A stretch of 64,000 nt of DNA from Bacteroides finegoldii DSM 17565 (GTDB lineage: Bacteria > Bacteroidota > Bacteroidia > Bacteroidales > Bacteroidaceae). Below are positions 1-9,705 of the stretch, one piece after another (positions within the stretch are counted from its first letter, which is position 1; each line of letters opens with the position of its first letter). The notes below the pieces were generated by a model. That model did not search any database. It saw nothing but the letters and a program-made list of their open reading frames with translations, and was not told the DNA's origin. The stretch spans positions 724 to 64,723 of the forward strand of contig NZ_GG688321.1 in assembly GCF_000156195.1 (NCBI RefSeq), in the 5' to 3' direction. The translations under genes were made by a program, and so were the position numbers.

Positions 1-953
1 CAATGAAGATTATTCTCAATAGACCAATGCTGCCTGATGGCAGACGCAATCTCCTCCGGTTTGGTATTATCAAGTGAAGTTACATAGTATCTGACCTCTT
101 GAGTATATTCTCCTGTTGCTACTATTGTCCTCTCCGACTTTATCCCTACAATAGACTTCAACCCTACAAGTTTCTTCTTAAACATTTTCTCCATAATAGA
201 TCCATAACTGACTACAGTACAGGTTCTTGTCTCAATCCTTCCATGTCCGGTGTTTTCCGACACATGCCTGGTGACTCTATTGATTATTTCATCTTTATCC
301 TGATAATCGTCAATGATTTGTTTAGCCAGTTGATAATTTTTTTTCTTATTCTCCTTTATAGCTATAATATAATTTGCATCATGCTCAATAATGGTCTGGG
401 GTATATCTTTCTGGCACCCCATCGCGTCAATTGTAACAATACAGCCACTTAGTTCCAAAGAGTTAATTAACAATGGAATAGCTGTAATCTCATTGCTTTT
501 ATCATCTACTTTTACCTGACCTAAAGAAAGTCCATTAGCGGCAGACCAGGCGGAAACCATCCATAATTTGAATCCTTCTTTTCCCGTAGTATGTTCTCCA
601 TCACATTGGCTTGGACCACGCATGAGCTTGCCATCTATAGCTACAACGCCTTTCACCTCCTGGCAGACTTGTTTTACCCAATTACGAAAGATCAACTCAA
701 AATACTCAGGCTTTATTATACTGAAGAATCTATTAAAAGTATCATGACTGGGGATGGACTCCAGGTCAGGTATGCGACTTTTGAAAAAAGTAATTTTCGC
801 ATTGCCAAATTCCTCAATCTCATTCCAGGATTGGGCGCCACAGATTACAGCAGCAATGGATATATAGATAATGGTTTCCATTTTATGTACTTTTTTACGG
901 TTCATCCTAGGATCTTCTATTGGTTTACAAAGGTCAATTATGCCAATTTTCAT
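1..953 (-). mobile_element. ISAs1-family transposase, 3' end outside the window
   Basis: Reading the minus strand from the ATG at 953 gives an uninterrupted frame of 317 codons that is still open at base 1, so the gene is cut only by the window edge. It has the DDE transposase layout of the ISAs1 / H-repeat family: Asp107 in VVAIDGKLMRG, Asp176 in VTIDAMGCQKDI, and Glu313 in RQHWSIENNLH. The N-terminus has the short helical region usual for the family. The element would move by DNA cut-and-paste or copy. No frameshift or stop is seen, so it may be active. I could not identify its terminal inverted repeat on the right side. Function is known from the family; activity is not shown. Confidence 0.9.
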
Positions 954-1443
954 GTTAGTTTATGTTTTAATATATCTTATAAAGATAAGAAAAACAATCG
1001 ACATAAACAAATGGTAATATACTAATAAACAATAATATAACAAAGGAATAACAAAGGAGAATATAGTAAAAAATATAATGCGTCTGCCCTGTAGCACTCC
1101 GGTGAACAAGTCTGTTCACTGGAGTGGAAAGAACCGTTCACTAGAGTGCTACGATCTGTTCACTCTGGTGCAACAACGCAGATAGTAACAGGAAGGAATG
1201 GCTATGAGTAAGGGAAAACAATAAGATATAAGGTGAATGATACACAGGAAAGCTGTAAACAATAGGAAGTTAATTGATAATAGAAATGGGACAGAACTCA
1301 CATCTTGCCAAAACCATCCTCATTACAACTACCTGTAGCGAGGGTGATTTTTAGTTTATAAAAGTTTTGACGCACTCCCACCTATTTTCAGACTCATCAA
1401 ATCCGTTCAATATTTAGATAGAATATAGACCCTAAAGTAACTA
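954..1443. other. Intergenic region between the transposase and GH97
   Basis: No convincing gene is present in these 490 bases. The left part is AT-rich and should hold the promoter and outer end of the insertion sequence. Bases 1095-1170 hold a four-unit palindrome array, listed separately. The right part, up to the 3' end of the GH97 gene, shows only weak dyad symmetry near 1315-1350 and nothing else I can name. Confidence 0.6.
1095..1170. repeat. Palindrome array A (four units, about 22-bp period)
   Basis: Four short palindromic units with half-sites CAC and GTG around a four-base centre lie at 1095-1107, 1114-1126, 1136-1148 and 1158-1170. Unit 1 is inverted relative to the others. Units 2-4 read GTTCACTGGAGTG, GTTCACTAGAGTG and GTTCACTCTGGTG. 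Their centres are 19, 22 and 22 bp apart. The flank of unit 1 (GTAGCACTCCGGTGAAC) and of unit 3 (GTTCACTAGAGTGCTAC) are inverted copies with two mismatches, so a longer stem could form. Two similar arrays with other cores lie at 24559-24632 and 54681-54765. Function unknown. Confidence 0.8.
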
Positions 1444-3438
1444 TTATTTGATCTTCAGTGCAAAACCACCTCCGGGTGCCAAATGAATCTTCAACTTACC
1501 GTCATTCTTTATCCGTATGGATTCACATTTATAATCACGCCCGATCCGGTGAGCATTTGCTCCGTCTTTAAACAATGTAGCGTCATACGTCCTATCACCC
1601 AGGAAAGAGCAATCCACTTCGACGTCACGTGCCGTCCAATTGGTGATTCCACCTACATACCAGACATTTCCACTTCGGCGTGCTGTTACGATATACTCTC
1701 CCATCTTACCATCAAGCACGATACTTTCATCCCACACTGTCGGAACATCAGCAATAAATTCTGTTGATTCCGGTTCGCGCATATAGTTGCTCGGCGTATC
1801 ACACAACATATTGAAAGGAGATTCAAATACAACATACAGAGCAAGTTGACGGCTACGAGTTCCCTGACTCATCGGTTCTGAATTGCAAGGGTAATAGTTA
1901 CCTTTCGAAGCATTGCGCATCGCCCCTTGAGTGTAGTCCATCGGACCGGATACTTGACGAGTGAAAGGAATCATCACGTCATACTTCACCTGATCCACCG
2001 AAGCCGGGCTCCATTTCATCTGTTCCAAACCATTGACACCTTCAAAGTTCAACACATTCGGATAGGTGCGATTCAAACCGGCCGGTTTGTGCGTTCCGTG
2101 CAAGTCGAGGATCAGTTTGTATTTAGCACACATCGCGGCAGCCCGATAATTGAACGCAGTCATAAGCTGATCGTCACGATCCATAAAATCGACCTTAAAA
2201 CCTTTTACTCCCATGTCGGCATAATGACGGCAAACGTTCTCCATATCACGCTCGAAAGCATAATAACCGGCCCAAAGAATGATACCCACATTTTTGGAGG
2301 CTGCATAATCTACCAATTCTTTCAGATTAATCTCTTTCACCACTTGCATCAAATCCGCTTGCAGATTTACCGCCCAGCCTTCGTCAAGTATCACATATTC
2401 AATACCGTTTGCAGAAGCAAAATCAATGTAGGCTTTATAAGTCAGATTATTTACTCCGGTCACAAAATCAACGCCATCCAAATTCCAGGCATTCCACCAG
2501 TCCCATGCTACTTTGCCGGGTTTGATCCATGAAAGATCCGTCAGACGGGAAGGGGCAGCCAATAAATAGCTCAAGTTGCTTGCAGCCAAATCCTTATCGG
2601 AAGTGGTAACAATGCTCATACGCCACGGGAAATTCCGGGGTTTATCTACTTTGGCAATGTAAGCTTCATGTTCTTTCACCAACATTTGAAGTTGATTGTG
2701 TCCGCCCTGCACCATCTTTTTGGGATATGGAGCAAAACATCCTGTCAACCGCTTTTCTCCTTCAGCAGCAGACAAATAAAGGCCGGGATAATTCTCCAAA
2801 TCGGATTCTGTGATACCAACCTTAACGCCTTCACCGGCATCCACGACTAATGGCAAAAACATCAAACGTTTTTTATTCAGCTTCGATAATGGATCGGTAG
2901 TATAAGTATTTTCGAATGAATTGAAATATTGAGAGTTATAATCACCGTCCTTTCCTGTTTTTACATAAGGTACAGAAGCTACCATATCGGATGGAAAATG
3001 ATAATCTACCGTTTCATCTACCACGTTGAAAGGTTTCTTCGCACGGCTGACAAAGCGGTAAGCAATACCATCATTGTACGCACGGAACTCTACATTCCAG
3101 TCTTTTTTAAACCGAAGAGTCAGTTCATTATAGTGGTCTCTTAATTCACTGGCACGATAAAAAGGAGAAGGAATCATCTGATCTACTTTTTTCCTGGAAG
3201 TGCCGGACAACTTTGCTTTCTCTCCCCAGACTTCTCCGTTATCCAATGTCATCGAAATCGGAGAAGGAGCAAGGATCTGCCGTCCGTTACAGCGGATGTC
3301 ATAAGTCAGCTTGTCACTTACAGTAATCGTTGTTTGAAGCTTTCCATTCGGAGAGTTCAAAGTAAATTGTTTTTGCGCCTGTACCGTAAGCGTACATACG
3401 ACAACACACAAGAATAATAAAATCTTCAGTTTTTTCAT
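1444..3438 (-). CDS. Glycoside hydrolase family 97, alpha-galactosidase type
   Basis: A 664-residue protein with an N-terminal signal peptide ending near VQAQ, so periplasmic. The N-terminal half is the GH97 beta-sandwich domain and the C-terminal half the (beta/alpha)8 barrel (AWDWWNAWNLDGVDF, YVILDEGWA). Asp417 in GFKVDFMDRDDQ and Glu472 in GLEQMKW sit within two residues of the nucleophile Asp415 and acid/base Glu470 that I recall for the retaining enzyme BT1871. I therefore infer a retaining alpha-galactosidase rather than a SusB-like inverting alpha-glucosidase. I chose the ATG at 3438 because it begins the signal peptide; a longer frame starts at 3498 but would place 20 odd residues in front. 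A TAnnTTTG box lies at 3481-3488. It lies downstream of the GH92 gene on the same strand. Confidence 0.88.
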   Translation of the reverse strand: MKKLKILLFLCVVVCTLTVQAQKQFTLNSPNGKLQTTITVSDKLTYDIRCNGRQILAPSPISMTLDNGEVWGEKAKLSGTSRKKVDQMIPSPFYRASELRDHYNELTLRFKKDWNVEFRAYNDGIAYRFVSRAKKPFNVVDETVDYHFPSDMVASVPYVKTGKDGDYNSQYFNSFENTYTTDPLSKLNKKRLMFLPLVVDAGEGVKVGITESDLENYPGLYLSAAEGEKRLTGCFAPYPKKMVQGGHNQLQMLVKEHEAYIAKVDKPRNFPWRMSIVTTSDKDLAASNLSYLLAAPSRLTDLSWIKPGKVAWDWWNAWNLDGVDFVTGVNNLTYKAYIDFASANGIEYVILDEGWAVNLQADLMQVVKEINLKELVDYAASKNVGIILWAGYYAFERDMENVCRHYADMGVKGFKVDFMDRDDQLMTAFNYRAAAMCAKYKLILDLHGTHKPAGLNRTYPNVLNFEGVNGLEQMKWSPASVDQVKYDVMIPFTRQVSGPMDYTQGAMRNASKGNYYPCNSEPMSQGTRSRQLALYVVFESPFNMLCDTPSNYMREPESTEFIADVPTVWDESIVLDGKMGEYIVTARRSGNVWYVGGITNWTARDVEVDCSFLGDRTYDATLFKDGANAHRIGRDYKCESIRIKNDGKLKIHLAPGGGFALKIK

Positions 3439-3480
3439 GGTTTTAATTATAGTAGTTATCAAATTATAAGAAGAATGATG

Positions 3481-3488
3481 CAAAAATA
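3481..3488 (-). promoter_or_regulatory. Predicted -7 box for the GH97 gene
   Basis: TATTTTTG on the minus strand matches the Bacteroides -7 consensus TAnnTTTG, about 43 bases before the GH97 start codon. It would give the GH97 gene a promoter separate from the upstream GH92 gene. No clear -33 TTTG is seen. Confidence 0.5.
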
Positions 3489-3571
3489 AAATAAACAAAT
3501 TATTTAATTAAAACTTGAATAACTCGTTTTAAAAGAGATGTATTTTGCAAGCTTTACATTATCTCTTTTGA

Positions 3572-5764
3572 TTACTTCATCTTATAAACCAGCGTTCCTC
3601 CTTTTACAATATCTTCATGCGAAATCATTTTCTTTGTATATGGTTCGCCATTCAATGTAATACTATCTACATATTTATGTTCTTTCGACAAATTCTCCGC
3701 AATAATCGTGAAAGTCTTTCCATCGGCCAGATGCAAGGTCATCTTCGGCAACTGTGGGGCACCGAATACATATTCCGCACTTACCGGATCTACCGGATAG
3801 AATCCCATCGCACTAAGCATATACCAGGCAGACATCTGTCCGCAATCATCGTTTCCACAAAGTCCATCAGGTTTATTCTTGTATTGAGTATCGAATATTT
3901 CACGAACCAATTCTTGTGTACGTTCCGGACGACCTGCCAGTGCATATAAATAAGTTACATGATGACTAGGCTCATTACCATGAGCATACTGACCGATCAG
4001 TCCGGTTACATCTGACAGACTTTCGCCCTCCAACTTAACGGTAAACAATGAATCTAACTTATTCAGGAAAGGCACTTCACCACCAAACAAACTGATCAAT
4101 CCCGGTACATCATGTTGTACATGCCAAGTATATTGCCATGCATTTCCTTCTGTATAATCTCCACCGATACTTTCAGAATGTCCTAACGCACTTGGATTAA
4201 ATGGAGCCTTCCAGGTTCCGTCAGCCTTACGCGGACGCATGAACTTCGTCTGCGAATCGAACAGATTTTTATAATAATCAGCACGCTTTGCAAAATATGC
4301 CGCATCTTCCTCTTTACCCATACGATGTGCCATATCGGCAGCTGCATAATCATCATATACCGACTCTAAAGTAGAAGATACAGATTCAGCTTTTATCAGG
4401 TCTGTCGGGAAATAGCCATATTTTGTATAAACTTCCCAATTGGATTTCAACGGATGAGACACCGTCTGCGTCTTCTTTATTATATTAAAAGCACGTTCAG
4501 CATCAAAGCCACGGAATCCTTTACGATAGGCTTCGGCAATGACTGATACACCGTGATTACCAATCATACAGAAATTCTCTTTACCCCATAATCCCCAAAT
4601 AGGCAAGAAACCCTGCACTTCACCTTGTTCGATCAACGAATTGACAAAACCATCTACACGTTCGGGGATCACTAATGTATAGAACGGATGGGCAGCACGA
4701 TAGGTATCCCACAAAGAGAAGGTAGAATAGAAAGCACCCGTTCCCGCTTTTACTATTGAATCGGCGGCGTTGCGATACATACCGTCTACATCCGAAATCT
4801 GGTTAGGCTGAATCAATGCATGATAGAAACAGGTGTAGAAATTTGTCTTTTCATCATCCGTACCGTCTATGTCAATACGACTCAAATAATTATTCCATTC
4901 ATCATGAGCGGCAGTTTTCACTCCCTCAAAATCCCAAGCGGGAATTTCCGTCTCCAAATTTTTTCTGGCACCTTCTATACCGGTAGTGGAAAGGGCTACT
5001 TTCATCATCAACTCATCTCCCGGTTGCATATCGAAAGTCGCAATGATGCGTTTTCCTTTTTCAGTCTTGCCCATCGGCAGGTAAAGCGAATCGACTACCG
5101 GACGATTAAATTTCATGATAAAGAAATAATCCTGATCCACCCATACTGTGTTATTGACGTGCCCGGTCAGTGTCTGCGCATCTTCCCAGTTTACTTCACA
5201 ACTGTTGACCTGTGAATGATATTGTTCTTCCCTCCATGCAGGACCATGCTGCAAGTCTATCAGAACAGAAGCGGAATCGGCTTTATGATAAGTATAACGG
5301 TGAAGGGCTGCATGGATAGAAGCGGTCAGTTCCGCTTTCACTTGAGGATCGGAAAGTTCAACTGTATAATAACCCGGAGTAGCAGCTTCCTTATCTTTAG
5401 AGAAGCGGCTACGATAAGCATTCCATGCACGAGTACGTGTACCCGTTACCGGCATGACGAGAATGTCTCCCAAGTCCATACATCCGGTTCCATTCAGATG
5501 TGTCTGTGTAAATCCCCATGCCAGAGAATCTTCATAAACATATTCCGAACAGTACCGCCAACCGACTGCTCCCGTCACGGGGCTAGTCTGTATCATTCCG
5601 AAAGGGCAACAGGCTCCGGGGAAGGTATGCCCATTATCAGCGGCACCAATAAAAGTATTAACATACTGAGTATAATCCTTGACTTCCTGTTTTTCTGTTG
5701 GTGTACAAGAATACAAAAACAAGCTTGTTAAAGCTATAGCCATAAAGGGGGCTTTTCTTTTCAT
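3572..5764 (-). CDS. Glycoside hydrolase family 92 alpha-mannosidase lipoprotein
   Basis: A 730-residue GH92 exo-alpha-mannosidase, a family of calcium-dependent inverting enzymes that trim mannose from N-glycans and yeast mannan. The N-terminus is a lipoprotein signal with lipobox LYSC at Cys20. Family motifs follow in order: YVNTFIGAADNGHTFPGA at the start of the mature protein, LWDTYRAAHP in the middle, GQYAHGNEPSHH (Glu598) and GLCGNDDCGQMSAWY (Asp639-Asp640) in the helical barrel domain. The length is normal for the family. It lies 73 bp beyond the GH97 gene's upstream promoter region, so the two may be co-transcribed or have separate promoters. The mannosidic linkage cannot be read from sequence. 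Confidence 0.92.
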   Translation of the reverse strand: MKRKAPFMAIALTSLFLYSCTPTEKQEVKDYTQYVNTFIGAADNGHTFPGACCPFGMIQTSPVTGAVGWRYCSEYVYEDSLAWGFTQTHLNGTGCMDLGDILVMPVTGTRTRAWNAYRSRFSKDKEAATPGYYTVELSDPQVKAELTASIHAALHRYTYHKADSASVLIDLQHGPAWREEQYHSQVNSCEVNWEDAQTLTGHVNNTVWVDQDYFFIMKFNRPVVDSLYLPMGKTEKGKRIIATFDMQPGDELMMKVALSTTGIEGARKNLETEIPAWDFEGVKTAAHDEWNNYLSRIDIDGTDDEKTNFYTCFYHALIQPNQISDVDGMYRNAADSIVKAGTGAFYSTFSLWDTYRAAHPFYTLVIPERVDGFVNSLIEQGEVQGFLPIWGLWGKENFCMIGNHGVSVIAEAYRKGFRGFDAERAFNIIKKTQTVSHPLKSNWEVYTKYGYFPTDLIKAESVSSTLESVYDDYAAADMAHRMGKEEDAAYFAKRADYYKNLFDSQTKFMRPRKADGTWKAPFNPSALGHSESIGGDYTEGNAWQYTWHVQHDVPGLISLFGGEVPFLNKLDSLFTVKLEGESLSDVTGLIGQYAHGNEPSHHVTYLYALAGRPERTQELVREIFDTQYKNKPDGLCGNDDCGQMSAWYMLSAMGFYPVDPVSAEYVFGAPQLPKMTLHLADGKTFTIIAENLSKEHKYVDSITLNGEPYTKKMISHEDIVKGGTLVYKMK

Positions 5765-5809
5765 GGTAAATATGATATTAAAGTTGATGTCGCATTAAAA
5801 GTTACGTTG

Positions 5810-5817
5810 CAAAAATA
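5810..5817 (-). promoter_or_regulatory. Predicted -7 box for the GH92 gene
   Basis: TATTTTTG on the minus strand, 46-53 bases before the GH92 start codon, fits the Bacteroides TAnnTTTG element. Confidence 0.5.
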
Positions 5818-5956
5818 AAGAATTCTTTCTATTTAGGAAGGCCGGACACAGACAAATATACTTAAATCTCAAACGATAAAAACCCAATTTATACAGATTC
5901 ATTGTGATAAAACAAAAATTCGCACGACTTATTGAATAAATATCAACTCAATTATT

Positions 5957-5964
5957 TATCTTTG
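5957..5964 (+). promoter_or_regulatory. Predicted -7 box for the sppA operon
   Basis: TATCTTTG fits TAnnTTTG and lies 39 bases before the sppA ATG. A partial -33 element (TTG) is present near 5932. It is the only strong promoter I see for the sppA-lpxK-punA-thiL run. Confidence 0.6.
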
Positions 5965-6002
5965 TTAGCTTAATAACTAGCTGATAAAAAATTATTAGTA
6001 TA

Positions 6003-7781
6003 ATGAAAGATTTCTTGAAATTTACACTTGCCACAGTGACAGGTATCATTTTGTCAAGTATTGTATTATTTATAATCGGCATGGTAACGCTGTTTGGTAT
6101 CATGGCTGCTTCGGATACGGAAACGATAGTCAAAAAGAACTCCGTTATGATACTTGATCTGAACGGAACGTTGGTGGAACGCACGCAAGAAGATCCACTA
6201 GGCATTTTATCACAGTTGTTCAACGACGATTCCAACACGTATGGGCTGGACGACATTCTTTCGTCTATCAAGAAAGCTAAAGAAAATGAGGATATCAAAG
6301 GGATTTATCTGCAGGCAAATTCGTTGGGGACATCATACGCTTCTTTACAAGAGATTCGTAATGCACTGCTCGACTTCAAGGAAAGTGGCAAATTTGTCAT
6401 CGCTTATGCCGACTCTTACACTCAAGGGCTTTATTATCTTTCCAGTGCAGCCGACAAGGTTCTGCTAAATCCTAAAGGAATGATTGAATGGCGGGGTATT
6501 GCCTCCACCCCTTTGTTCTACAAAGACTTATTGCAGAAAATTGGAGTAGAAATGCAAATATTCAAGGTAGGGACATACAAATCCGCCGTAGAGCCGTTCA
6601 TCGCTACAGAGATGAGTCCGGCTAACCGTGAACAGGTCACGACATTTATCAGTTCTATCTGGAGCCAGGTTACCGAAGGCGTTTCCGCTTCCCGAAATAT
6701 TCCCGTAGATTCATTAAAAGCCTATGCCGACCGTATGTTAATGTTCTATCCGGCAGAAGAGAGCGTCAGATGTGGATTGGCCGATACGTTGGTTTATCGC
6801 AATGATGTACGCGATTACCTTAAAAGGTTGGTAGATATAGACGAAGACGACAATCTTTCTTTGTTAGGATTGGGTGACATGATAAACGTAAGGAAAAATG
6901 TGCCGAAAGATAAAAGCGGGAATATTATAGCTGTTTATTATGCCAGTGGTGAAATTACAGATTATCCGGGCTCTGCAACTTCAGAAGAGGGTATTGTCGG
7001 CTCCAAAGTCATTCGCGACCTTCGCAAGCTGAAAGATAATGATGATGTGAAAGCCGTTGTTCTCCGCGTCAATTCACCGGGTGGCAGTGCTTTTGCCTCC
7101 GAGCAAATCTGGTATGCGGTGAAAGAACTGAAAACAAAGAAACCGGTAATTGTTTCCATGGGTGACTATGCCGCATCAGGAGGCTATTACATTTCTTGTG
7201 GTGCTGACACAATCGTAGCAGAGCCAACAACGCTGACCGGTTCCATCGGAATCTTCGGTATGGTTCCCAATGTAAAAGAATTGACCGATAAAATCGGTTT
7301 AAGCTATGATGTAGTAAAAACGAATAAATATGCGGATTTCGGCAATATCATGCGTCCGTTCAGTGAAGGTGAAAAAGCATTGCTCCAAATGATGGTAGCC
7401 GAAGGATACGACACTTTCATAACCCGGTGTGCCGAAGGACGCCATACAACCAAAGAGGCAATAGAAAAGATCGCCGAAGGTCGTGTATGGACAGGTGAGG
7501 CCGCCAAAGAACTGGGATTAGTAGATGAATTGGGGGGAATCGATAAAGCATTGGATATTGCTGTTGCCAAAGCCAGAGTCGGAGGATACACCATTGTGTC
7601 TTATCCGGAGAAAAAAGACGTATTGTCTTCTCTGCTTGATACGAAGCCGACTAATTACGTAGAATCACAATTACTGAAAAGTAAGTTAGGCGAATATTAC
7701 CGGCAATTCGGTCTGCTAACGAACCTGAAAGAACAATCTATGATTCAGGCACGTGTTCCGTTTGAACTGAATATTAAATAA
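6003..7781 (+). CDS. sppA: Signal peptide peptidase SppA, 67-kDa type
   Basis: A 592-residue inner-membrane serine peptidase of family S49, which degrades cleaved signal peptides in the membrane. One transmembrane segment lies at about residues 8-35. The protein has two tandem S49 repeats, as in E. coli SppA. The catalytic dyad is visible: Lys193 in FKVGTYKSAVEPF of the first repeat and Ser392 in GDYAASGGYY of the second. It is the first gene of a four-gene run and lpxK starts 9 bases after its stop. The start ATG at 6003 follows the predicted promoter closely. Nothing looks damaged. Confidence 0.95.
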   Translation: MKDFLKFTLATVTGIILSSIVLFIIGMVTLFGIMAASDTETIVKKNSVMILDLNGTLVERTQEDPLGILSQLFNDDSNTYGLDDILSSIKKAKENEDIKGIYLQANSLGTSYASLQEIRNALLDFKESGKFVIAYADSYTQGLYYLSSAADKVLLNPKGMIEWRGIASTPLFYKDLLQKIGVEMQIFKVGTYKSAVEPFIATEMSPANREQVTTFISSIWSQVTEGVSASRNIPVDSLKAYADRMLMFYPAEESVRCGLADTLVYRNDVRDYLKRLVDIDEDDNLSLLGLGDMINVRKNVPKDKSGNIIAVYYASGEITDYPGSATSEEGIVGSKVIRDLRKLKDNDDVKAVVLRVNSPGGSAFASEQIWYAVKELKTKKPVIVSMGDYAASGGYYISCGADTIVAEPTTLTGSIGIFGMVPNVKELTDKIGLSYDVVKTNKYADFGNIMRPFSEGEKALLQMMVAEGYDTFITRCAEGRHTTKEAIEKIAEGRVWTGEAAKELGLVDELGGIDKALDIAVAKARVGGYTIVSYPEKKDVLSSLLDTKPTNYVESQLLKSKLGEYYRQFGLLTNLKEQSMIQARVPFELNIK

Positions 7782-7790
7782 AACGCAAAC

Positions 7791-8921
7791 ATGGACGATC
7801 ACTTTATCAAGATACACAAATGGCTTTATCCTGCCTCCTGGCTCTATGGAATGGCGGTAAGGGTGAGAAACAAGCTTTTTGACTGGAATTTTTTCCAATC
7901 AAAGAATTTCGATATACCTGTCATCAGTGTAGGTAATCTAGCCGTAGGAGGAACAGGAAAAACTCCCCACACCGAATATCTGATAAAGCTTCTTTGTAAT
8001 CAATATAATGTAGCTGTATTGAGTCGGGGATATAAACGACACACGAAAGGTTATGTGCTTGCCATTCCGGAAAGTACAGCAGAAAGTATCGGTGATGAGC
8101 CTTACCAGATACATCAGAAGTTTCCATCCGTCACAGTAGCGGTCGATGAAAAACGTTGTCATGGCATAGAGGAGTTGCTTGCATTGGAAAAGCCTTCAAT
8201 AGATATCATTCTGCTGGATGATGCTTTCCAGCACCGTTATGTCAAGCCGGGACTGAGCATTCTATTAACAGATTATCATCGCTTATTTTGTGATGACACA
8301 TTACTTCCCGCAGGTAGGTTACGTGAGCCTGTCGGCGGCAAAAACCGGGCACAAATCGTCATTGTGACCAAATGTCCGCAGGATATCAAGCCCATTGATT
8401 ACAATATTATCGCAAAACGTCTGAACCTTTATCCCTACCAGCAGTTATTCTTTTCTTCGTTCCTATATGCTAATTTGCAACCGGTATTTCCAGCCCAGTC
8501 ATCGGATGCAGAGATGGCTTCGGTGAACAAAGAGATTCCATTATCCGCATTAACGGATACGAATGTATTACTGATGACCGGTATCGCTTCACCTATCTCT
8601 ATCCTCGAAAAGCTGAAAGACAGTGCAAAGCAGATAGATTTATTGGAGTTCAATGATCATCACGATTTCAGTAGCCGGGATATGCAGCGTATCAAAGAAC
8701 GGTTCAATGAGCTGAAAGGGGAGCATCGGTTGATTATCACTACCGAGAAGGATGCAACACGCCTGATTAATCATCCGGCTTTGGACGAAGCTTTAAAACC
8801 ATATATCTATGCCTTGCCTATTGAAATAGAGATTTTACAGAATCAACAAGATAAATTTAACCAACATATTATCGATTATGTTAGAGAAAATACAAGAAAC
8901 CGCAGCTTATCTGAAAGGTAA
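7791..8921 (+). CDS. lpxK: Tetraacyldisaccharide 4'-kinase
   Basis: A 376-residue inner-membrane kinase that phosphorylates the 4' position of the lipid A disaccharide, using ATP. An amphipathic/hydrophobic N-terminal stretch (WLYPASWLYG) precedes the P-loop GGTGKT at residues 53-58. Other LpxK signatures are LSRGYKR, DDAFQHRYVKPG and LLPAGRLREPVGGKNRA. Its 3' end overlaps the punA start by 44 bases, which suggests translational coupling. Bacteroides later removes the 4' phosphate from lipid A, but the kinase is still needed for assembly. Confidence 0.95.
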   Translation: MDDHFIKIHKWLYPASWLYGMAVRVRNKLFDWNFFQSKNFDIPVISVGNLAVGGTGKTPHTEYLIKLLCNQYNVAVLSRGYKRHTKGYVLAIPESTAESIGDEPYQIHQKFPSVTVAVDEKRCHGIEELLALEKPSIDIILLDDAFQHRYVKPGLSILLTDYHRLFCDDTLLPAGRLREPVGGKNRAQIVIVTKCPQDIKPIDYNIIAKRLNLYPYQQLFFSSFLYANLQPVFPAQSSDAEMASVNKEIPLSALTDTNVLLMTGIASPISILEKLKDSAKQIDLLEFNDHHDFSSRDMQRIKERFNELKGEHRLIITTEKDATRLINHPALDEALKPYIYALPIEIEILQNQQDKFNQHIIDYVRENTRNRSLSER

Positions 8922-9687
8922 GATGCATACCAGTCCCGAAACCGCCATCATACTTGGCACCGGGCTTGGCAGTCTGGCCAATGAAATTACCGAGAAGTAT
9001 GAAATCAGTTATTCGGATATCCCGAACTTTCCGGTATCTACGGTCGAAGGGCACAGCGGCAAACTGATCTTCGGCAAACTTGGCAATAAAGATATTATAG
9101 CCATGCAAGGTCGTTTCCACTATTATGAAGGTTATTCTATGAAGGAAGTAACTTTCCCTGTACGTGTAATGCGTGAATTGGGTATCAAAACCTTGTTTGT
9201 ATCTAATGCGAGTGGTGGTACCAATGCAGATTTCGAAATCGGTGACTTGATGATTATTACTGACCATATCAATTATTTCCCCGAACATCCGCTTCGCGGA
9301 AAGAATATCCCTTATGGTCCCCGTTTCCCGGATATGAGTGAAGCATACAGTAAAGAGCTGATTCGTAAAGCGGACGAGATTGCCAAAGAAAAAGGAATCA
9401 AAGTTCAGCATGGAGTGTATATCGGTACACAAGGTCCCACTTTTGAGACTCCTGCCGAATATAAGCTATTCCACATTCTCGGTGCTGACGCTGTAGGCAT
9501 GTCCACCGTTCCGGAAGTGATTGTAGCCAATCATTGTGGTATCAAAGTATTCGGTATTTCTGTCATTACCGATTTGGGAGTAGAAGGAAAAATCGTTGAA
9601 GTAACGCACGAAGAAGTTCAGAAAGCTGCCGACGCCGCTCAACCGAAAATGACTACAATCATGCGTGAACTTATTAACCGTGCCTAA
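8878..9687 (+). CDS. punA: Purine nucleoside phosphorylase (inosine/guanosine type)
   Basis: A 269-residue cytoplasmic enzyme of the trimeric PNP family that splits inosine and guanosine with phosphate into base and ribose-1-phosphate. Signatures: IILGTGLGSLANEI (phosphate site), GRFHYYEGY, FVSNASGGTN and VGMSTVPEVIVANH. The start lies inside the end of lpxK, 44 bases before that stop. The length is normal. It is co-transcribed with lpxK and thiL by position; the functional link is salvage metabolism, not lipid A. Confidence 0.94.
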   Translation: MLEKIQETAAYLKGKMHTSPETAIILGTGLGSLANEITEKYEISYSDIPNFPVSTVEGHSGKLIFGKLGNKDIIAMQGRFHYYEGYSMKEVTFPVRVMRELGIKTLFVSNASGGTNADFEIGDLMIITDHINYFPEHPLRGKNIPYGPRFPDMSEAYSKELIRKADEIAKEKGIKVQHGVYIGTQGPTFETPAEYKLFHILGADAVGMSTVPEVIVANHCGIKVFGISVITDLGVEGKIVEVTHEEVQKAADAAQPKMTTIMRELINRA

Positions 9688-9705
9688 ACAACTATCCCGA
9701 ATTAT

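Noticed and set aside
99..452. Protein gene on the plus strand inside the insertion sequence
   Set aside because: The minus strand carries a transposase frame with all catalytic motifs across the same bases; the plus-strand frame has no recognisable content.
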